Shown here one piece after another: positions 7,054 through 10,794 of a stretch of DNA of 10,794 nt. The stretch is from Enterospora canceri (taxonomy: Eukaryota; Microsporidia; Enterocytozoonidae), in NCBI GenBank assembly GCA_002087915.1, contig LWDP01000068.1, positions 1 through 10,794 on the forward strand, in the 5' to 3' direction. The notes below the pieces were generated by a model. It saw only the letters and a program-made list of their open reading frames with translations. It was not told where the DNA came from and did not search any database. The first letter of the stretch is position 1; each line of letters starts with the position of its first letter. The position numbers and the translations under genes are program-made.

Positions 7054-8019
7054 ATGCTGTTCAGTATGCTGCTTCTTATACCAATAGTATTTGCTAGGCA
7101 GAATGCTGTTATATTTATACTGTGTCGCAACAGTGATGTAGAACAAATTGCCAAAACAGTTGAAAACTTCGAAGACAAATTCAACAAGAACTACGGATAT
7201 CCGTATGTGTTTGTTAATGATAAGGTCTTTACAGATGAGTTTAAGGAGAAACTGAATAAAGCTACTAAGAATAATGCGACATATGGTCAAGTGGAGCCAG
7301 AAGAGTGGGACATGCCTAAGGGCATTGATGAAAATAGGGCTCGAAATAATTGGAAGAGACTCGCTGGAGCAGGTGTTCCATACGCTGAAACACTCTCATA
7401 CCACAACATGTGCAGATATTACTCTCGTGGATTCTATAAACATCCACTTGTAGCAGAATACGACTGGTATTGGAGAATTGAACCAGGAGTGGTTTTCCAC
7501 TGTGACATCAATTTTGATCCATTTGATTATATGGTTCAAAATAACAAGAAATACTCGTTTGTGATCAGCATCTATGAGTTTATGATATCAATAGAAACAC
7601 TGATGCAGAATACAGCTGAATTTATACTCGAAAACAACATACCAGACAAGGATAACCTGAAATTCATGTTTGATCTGGGCAAATACAATGGGTGTCATTT
7701 TTGGTCGAATTTTGAAATTGCCAATTTTGACTTCCTGAGATCAGATTTGTATGAAAAATACGTTGATTTTCTGGATAAGAAGGGAGGATTCTACTATGAA
7801 CGATGGGGAGATGCACCTATTCACTCAATTGCTGCCTCACTCTTTCTAAACAAAGATGAAATCCACTTCTTTGATCAAATTGGATATACACATGATATAT
7901 TCACACATTGTCCTACAAATGGAGTCAATTGTGGATGTGATACCAAGACAAGCGTAGACAACTTACCTAATTCTTGTTTACCGAGGTATTTGGATGAAAT
8001 GCGTCACCAAACAATTTAA
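7054..8019 (+). CDS. Alpha-1,2-mannosyltransferase of the Kre2/Mnt1/Ktr family (GT15)
   Basis: This family transfers mannose from GDP-mannose to O- or N-linked glycans in the Golgi lumen. The 321-residue protein starts at the first in-frame ATG (7054); a GTG eight codons earlier was not used. Residues 1-14 (MLFSMLLLIPIVFA) form a short hydrophobic signal or signal anchor, much shorter than the type II anchor plus stem of the yeast enzymes. Family motifs in order are FYKHPLVAEYDWYWRIEPGV (127-146), CDINFDPF (150-157), YNGCHFWSNFEIANFDF (211-227) and GGFYYERWGDAPIHSIAASL (244-263). E221 in HFWSNFEI matches the glutamate proposed as the catalytic nucleophile in Kre2. A Cys-rich C-terminal segment (CPTNGVNCGC) suggests disulfides in the secretory pathway. 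Likely substrates are parasite cell-surface or spore-wall proteins (inference). AATAAA at 8025-8030 lies inside the convergent gene. Confidence 0.93.
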   Translation: MLFSMLLLIPIVFARQNAVIFILCRNSDVEQIAKTVENFEDKFNKNYGYPYVFVNDKVFTDEFKEKLNKATKNNATYGQVEPEEWDMPKGIDENRARNNWKRLAGAGVPYAETLSYHNMCRYYSRGFYKHPLVAEYDWYWRIEPGVVFHCDINFDPFDYMVQNNKKYSFVISIYEFMISIETLMQNTAEFILENNIPDKDNLKFMFDLGKYNGCHFWSNFEIANFDFLRSDLYEKYVDFLDKKGGFYYERWGDAPIHSIAASLFLNKDEIHFFDQIGYTHDIFTHCPTNGVNCGCDTKTSVDNLPNSCLPRYLDEMRHQTI

Positions 8020-8676
8020 TCATGAATAAACCTTGTCCAATCCAATTCGTTTACAGATTTCTTTTATGGTTTCCTTTGTTATATTCAACTTACAGAAATC
8101 ATTTCTTCTTGTGAGTATTTTGTGTTTGATCAGTTCGTTAATTTCTAGTTTGATGTTAGTTCTGTTATTGAGATCACCATCCACATTTTTGATTTCATTC
8201 AATAATTTGTTGAATCTGGTTTCACTGAGTAGGCAGAAGACAATTACACACTGTGCATATGTCAGATTGTTTGCAATGAAACTGGGAGCAGAGACCTTTC
8301 TACGCATCACACTACAGACTGATAGTTTCTTGTTTTGTTCATACAATTTTCTATCATTTAATACAGACTGTTTTTCATCATCAGTCAATTTGAATTTGTA
8401 TGGGACAAATCTACGATCACGTTCATTACTGAATAGAATCACCTTTGAATTGTTAGCAACTTCGAATTTATCAGTGTCCTTGAATAGAACAGTGAATTCT
8501 ACAGTATATGGATCATAGCTTGAGGCAAATGCTTTTTTGTATTCAATTTTTTGATATTCAAGCCATCCTTCTAACATTTCAAATGATTCCAGTGTATATA
8601 GCTGTATCTGGAATTCATTTTCATTTTTGATTATTTTACGAAGTGTTTTGAGGTTTTTGAATGAGACAATTTTCAT
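8020..8676 (-). CDS. Unidentified 218-residue protein, possible C-terminal winged helix
   Basis: I do not recognise this protein. Its first ATG is at 8676 and its TGA (8020-8022) touches the stop codon of the convergent mannosyltransferase gene with no base between. The N-terminal half (1-90) mixes predicted helices and strands (FKNLKTLRKIIKNENEFQIQ; YTVEFTVLFKD), and residues 98-127 are charged and helical. Residues 138-200 (from LTYAQCVIVFCLL through IKLEINELIKHKILTRRNDF to CKLNIT) look like helix-helix-helix with a short hairpin, as in a winged helix. The closest visual resemblance is to winged helices that mediate protein contacts, such as those in cullin-like or replication proteins, but this is only an impression. 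There is no signal peptide or membrane segment. A CCC lies 10 bases upstream of the start (8687-8689). Real-gene status is supported by its length, composition and snug fit between neighbours. Confidence 0.75.
   Translation of the reverse strand: MKIVSFKNLKTLRKIIKNENEFQIQLYTLESFEMLEGWLEYQKIEYKKAFASSYDPYTVEFTVLFKDTDKFEVANNSKVILFSNERDRRFVPYKFKLTDDEKQSVLNDRKLYEQNKKLSVCSVMRRKVSAPSFIANNLTYAQCVIVFCLLSETRFNKLLNEIKNVDGDLNNRTNIKLEINELIKHKILTRRNDFCKLNITKETIKEICKRIGLDKVYS
8025..8030 (+). terminator. AATAAA signal of the mannosyltransferase gene
   Basis: AATAAA lies 6 bases after the TAA stop and inside the last codons of the antisense neighbour, so the two mRNAs should overlap at their 3' ends. Confidence 0.45.
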
Positions 8677-8712
8677 GGTATTAGATGGGTGAAATTATTT
8701 TAGACCATTTTT
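8677..8712. promoter_or_regulatory. 36-bp divergent intergenic region (218-aa protein / AAA ATPase)
   Basis: Only 36 bases separate two divergent start codons, so both promoters must be contained here or extend into coding sequence. On the minus strand it contains CACCC (8687-8691) upstream of the 218-aa protein. On the + strand it has an AT-rich stretch (GAAATTATTTTAGACC) followed by ATTTTT directly before the ATPase ATG. Confidence 0.4.
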
Positions 8713-10221
8713 ATGCAAAAGAAAGAAATACAGAAGCAGAATCACATGAAACAGAGTGGTGCAGATATTTTGAGAAATCGACTACTTCAAACGGCAACAA
8801 ATAGGGAAATAAGTGAAGATACGGGATCTAAGCTAAGTGATTTGAGAGGAGTTGAATATTTGATGGGAGATATCAAATCCAAAATGTTCAATATTTTGTT
8901 CAAAGCAGATAAATTCAAGGAGATGAATGCTTCTAGGCCAAATATTACGCTAATTTATGGGATTAGTGGAGTTGGAAAGAAGTATATTGTCCATTGCTTT
9001 GCACGTGAGTACAAAGTGAAAGTATTTAACAAATATTTTGAGACAGCTCAGGATGTAAAGGATTTGTTTAGAAGGGCAGAGGCTCTAGAGAATGCGATTG
9101 TGCTAATTGACAAATTGGATGATTATGAGGAAGAGAAAGGAATAATTCACCAAATAAATGTCAGTGCAACCAAAACAACAGCACTGGTTATAATTACGCA
9201 CAAGGACAAAAACATTAAGATGCATTTTGATAACGACATTTTTGTAAAGATACCAAGAATACACGATAGGAAAGCTATTTTAGATGGAATGATTGAGAAG
9301 ATGCAGACTGAAAGCATAGACACGAATGGATTAGCGTATTATACGCCTGGATTTGTTCCAAGAGATTTGAACAAATTGGTTAAAATAGCATCAACACATG
9401 CAGTAGAAAATGGGCTGAATTTTGTTAAAATGGAACATTTTGAACAAGCATTACATAAGTGGAAGAATATCGACCACTATGTAACATTTGAAGAGATTGG
9501 AGCAATGGAAGAAGTTAAGGAAGAATTGAAATTGTCCATTTTGCTACCATCACAATTTCCAGAGAAATTTCAAAAGTTGGGAATTCATAAACCAAGTGGT
9601 ATATTGCTTCATGGGCCACCTGGTTGTGGGAAGACACTGATTGCAAAAGCAGTGAGCAATATGAGTCATTGCAATTTTTTGTCAATCAAAGGTCCAGAAT
9701 TGATTACAAAATACGTTGGTGATTCTGAAAAACACTTAAGAGACTTGTTTGAAAAGGCAAAGAATCTGAGTCCATGTGTTTTGTTCTTTGATGAAATTGA
9801 TAGTTTATGCAGTAAGAGAGGGACAAATGAGTTTGGAAATAGGATAGTGAATCAGATATTAACATTATTGGATGGGATGGAAGATAGAGGTGAAGTGTAT
9901 TTGATTGGAGCTACGAATAGGATTGATCAGATTGATGATGCTATGTTAAGAACAGGACGATTTGATAAGGTGGTTGAAGTCAAATTACCCACGAAAGAAG
10001 GAGCAGTTGAAATATTTAAAAAGTGCACTAAAAACATTCTAATTGAACAATTTGATGTGACTGAATTAGATTTGGAAAGAATGTCTGGGGCTGATATTGC
10101 AGGAGTAGCAAAAGAAGCAGCATTATTATGTATCAAAGATAATTTTGATAAAGATCAGCCAATAATCTTGAGAAAGTATTTTGATGAAGCAATACATAAG
10201 ATAAAAATGATGAAGAAGTAA
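8713..10221 (+). CDS. Tandem AAA ATPase with a degenerate first domain (Cdc48/Rix7/Afg2-like)
   Basis: A 502-residue ATPase that probably forms hexamers and remodels or extracts protein complexes; the client is unknown. Domain 2 is canonical: entry FEEIGAMEEVKEEL (259-272), Walker A GPPGCGKT (301-308), pore-loop area TKYVGDSE (332-339), Walker B VLFFDE (356-361), sensor 1 ATNR (N402), arginine-finger region LRTGRFD (R413, R416), sensor-2 helix SGADIAGVAKEA (458-469). Domain 1 (about 45-250) keeps a Walker A-like GISGVGKK (83-90), with Lys where Thr/Ser normally binds Mg2+. Its Walker B is VLIDK (130-134), with Lys replacing the catalytic Glu, and the arginine-finger segment is not recognisable, so it is predicted not to hydrolyse ATP. 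There is no N-terminal substrate domain. A degenerate D1 with an active D2 recalls Pex1/Pex6, but microsporidia are generally thought to lack peroxisomes. A diverged Rix7/NVL or Afg2 (ribosome biogenesis) is more likely (inference). AATAAA overlaps the stop. Confidence 0.88.
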   Translation: MQKKEIQKQNHMKQSGADILRNRLLQTATNREISEDTGSKLSDLRGVEYLMGDIKSKMFNILFKADKFKEMNASRPNITLIYGISGVGKKYIVHCFAREYKVKVFNKYFETAQDVKDLFRRAEALENAIVLIDKLDDYEEEKGIIHQINVSATKTTALVIITHKDKNIKMHFDNDIFVKIPRIHDRKAILDGMIEKMQTESIDTNGLAYYTPGFVPRDLNKLVKIASTHAVENGLNFVKMEHFEQALHKWKNIDHYVTFEEIGAMEEVKEELKLSILLPSQFPEKFQKLGIHKPSGILLHGPPGCGKTLIAKAVSNMSHCNFLSIKGPELITKYVGDSEKHLRDLFEKAKNLSPCVLFFDEIDSLCSKRGTNEFGNRIVNQILTLLDGMEDRGEVYLIGATNRIDQIDDAMLRTGRFDKVVEVKLPTKEGAVEIFKKCTKNILIEQFDVTELDLERMSGADIAGVAKEAALLCIKDNFDKDQPIILRKYFDEAIHKIKMMKK

Positions 10222-10225
10222 TAAA
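10220..10225 (+). terminator. AATAAA signal overlapping the stop codon of the AAA ATPase
   Basis: The gene ends AAG TAA TAAAAATG, so AATAAA starts inside the TAA stop (10219-10221). Confidence 0.5.
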
Positions 10226-10697
10226 AATGATAGAAAATGTGGTGTTTGTAGAAAGTTAATATGATTAGTTAAAGGTTTATTGAAATTTGTTCTTCTTCCA
10301 AGAGAAAGCAACCATTCTTTACACCACAATAAGGATCAAAAATAAAATTTTATTAGTAAACATCATATAGTAATATATTATTCTACAATTACAATTATAT
10401 GTTCATATTCTACTGATATTTATAGATATAGCTAATTCATATCATATAATATTAATTTAACAATATCTTATATTTTTAGTCATTTCATGCTATCATAAAT
10501 TTCCATTTTTTAACTATTATTTGAGGGGGTAATCCTTGTTATTATAACGGCATAGTAAGCCAGAAAAAGACATTAGGGTATTGTGTATATAGCTTTGTAA
10601 TAAGTATTTTTAGGAATATTTAGTTAAAATATGAGTTCTTCTAAGAACAAGTATAAAAGCAATAGTATGGGATAAAATAAGAAATTATTATAAAAAT
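10222..10697 (+). other. AT-rich spacer before the rRNA (probable rDNA promoter and 5' external spacer)
   Basis: I see no gene in these ~475 bases. The first part, to about 10510, is very AT-rich. A G/C-richer patch (TGAGGGGGTAATCC, about 10522-10535, and AACGGCATAGTAAGCC, about 10547-10562) follows. Near the rRNA lies an inverted repeat, GTTCTT-CT-AAGAAC (10635-10648). One or more of these may belong to the RNA polymerase I promoter or the transcribed spacer, but nothing here identifies the start of transcription. Confidence 0.4.
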
Positions 10698-10698
10698 C

Positions 10699-10794
10699 AT
10701 TAGGTTGACTCTGCCTAACGTAGATGCTAGTCTTTAAGATTAAGCCATGCATGCTAAGTGAACCTGTACGGGGGAACGGCGAACGGCTCAGTAA
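10699..10794 (+). rRNA. Small-subunit (16S-like) rRNA, 5' end, truncated by the window edge
   Basis: The start of the microsporidian small-subunit rRNA. GGTTGACTCTGCC (10703-10715) is the conserved 5' element (GGTTGATCCTGCC in most eukaryotes, GGTTGATTCTGCC in most microsporidia). It is followed by TAACGTAGATGCTAGTC, AAGATTAAGCCATGCATG (10737-10754) and GGCGAACGGCTCAGTAA (10778-10794), all in the expected order and spacing for the first helices. The exact 5' end is uncertain by a few bases. The sequence stops at the position known in other species to lie about 100 bases into the molecule, and the remainder is outside the window. Confidence 0.93.

Noticed and set aside
10126..10329. 67-codon minus-strand frame overlapping the 3' end of the AAA ATPase
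   Set aside because: It is antisense to conserved coding sequence and AT-rich, with low-complexity Leu/Phe/His composition and no motif.
10635..10648. GTTCTT-CT-AAGAAC inverted repeat as a terminator hairpin
   Set aside because: A two-base loop is too small for a stable RNA hairpin; it is more likely chance or a protein-binding site, and it lies before, not after, a gene.

Overview
The window looks like compact nuclear DNA of a microsporidian. The last ~95 bases are the 5' end of a small-subunit rRNA of the short microsporidian type (GGTTGACTCTGCC, then TAACGTAGATGCTAGTC). The protein genes are AT-rich, intron-free as far as visible and tightly packed on both strands. Several carry an AATAAA signal on or just after the stop codon. 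The gene set fits a reduced fungus-like parasite: eEF1A, a USP5/Ubp14-type deubiquitinase, a Kre2/Ktr mannosyltransferase, Spo11 and a tandem-AAA ATPase. The species cannot be named from the sequence alone.

Layout. Positions 1-92 hold the C-terminal tail of a single-pass membrane protein. Positions ~93-1095 have no intact gene, but short open stretches that shift between frames may be a decayed gene. Positions 1096-1650 hold two identical 277-bp copies separated by one undetermined base, most likely an unresolved scaffold join. Next come an acidic, serine-rich protein of unknown function (+, 1661-2761), a ubiquitin hydrolase with two zinc-finger regions (-, 2923-4539), eEF1A (-, 4582-6039) and SPO11 (-, 6109-6965, readable only across a one-base frameshift). 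A GT15 mannosyltransferase (+, 7054-8019) is divergent from SPO11. It abuts an unidentified 218-aa protein stop-to-stop (-, 8020-8676). That gene is divergent, over 36 bp, from a 502-aa two-domain AAA ATPase (+, 8713-10221). A ~475-bp AT-rich spacer then leads into the rRNA.

The genes form no pathway or operon. They are housekeeping functions (translation, ubiquitin recycling, secretory-pathway mannosylation, AAA-driven remodelling) plus one meiotic gene, packed beside an rDNA unit. The most notable points are the frameshifted SPO11 with a sharp base-composition change near the shift, the AAA protein whose first ATPase module has lost catalytic residues, C-rich tracts just before several start codons, poly(A) signals built into stop codons, and a divergent rRNA 5' end. 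I found no convincing evidence of a wholly new biological system. The two least explained coding regions are the acidic protein at 1661-2761 and the 218-aa protein at 8020-8676.
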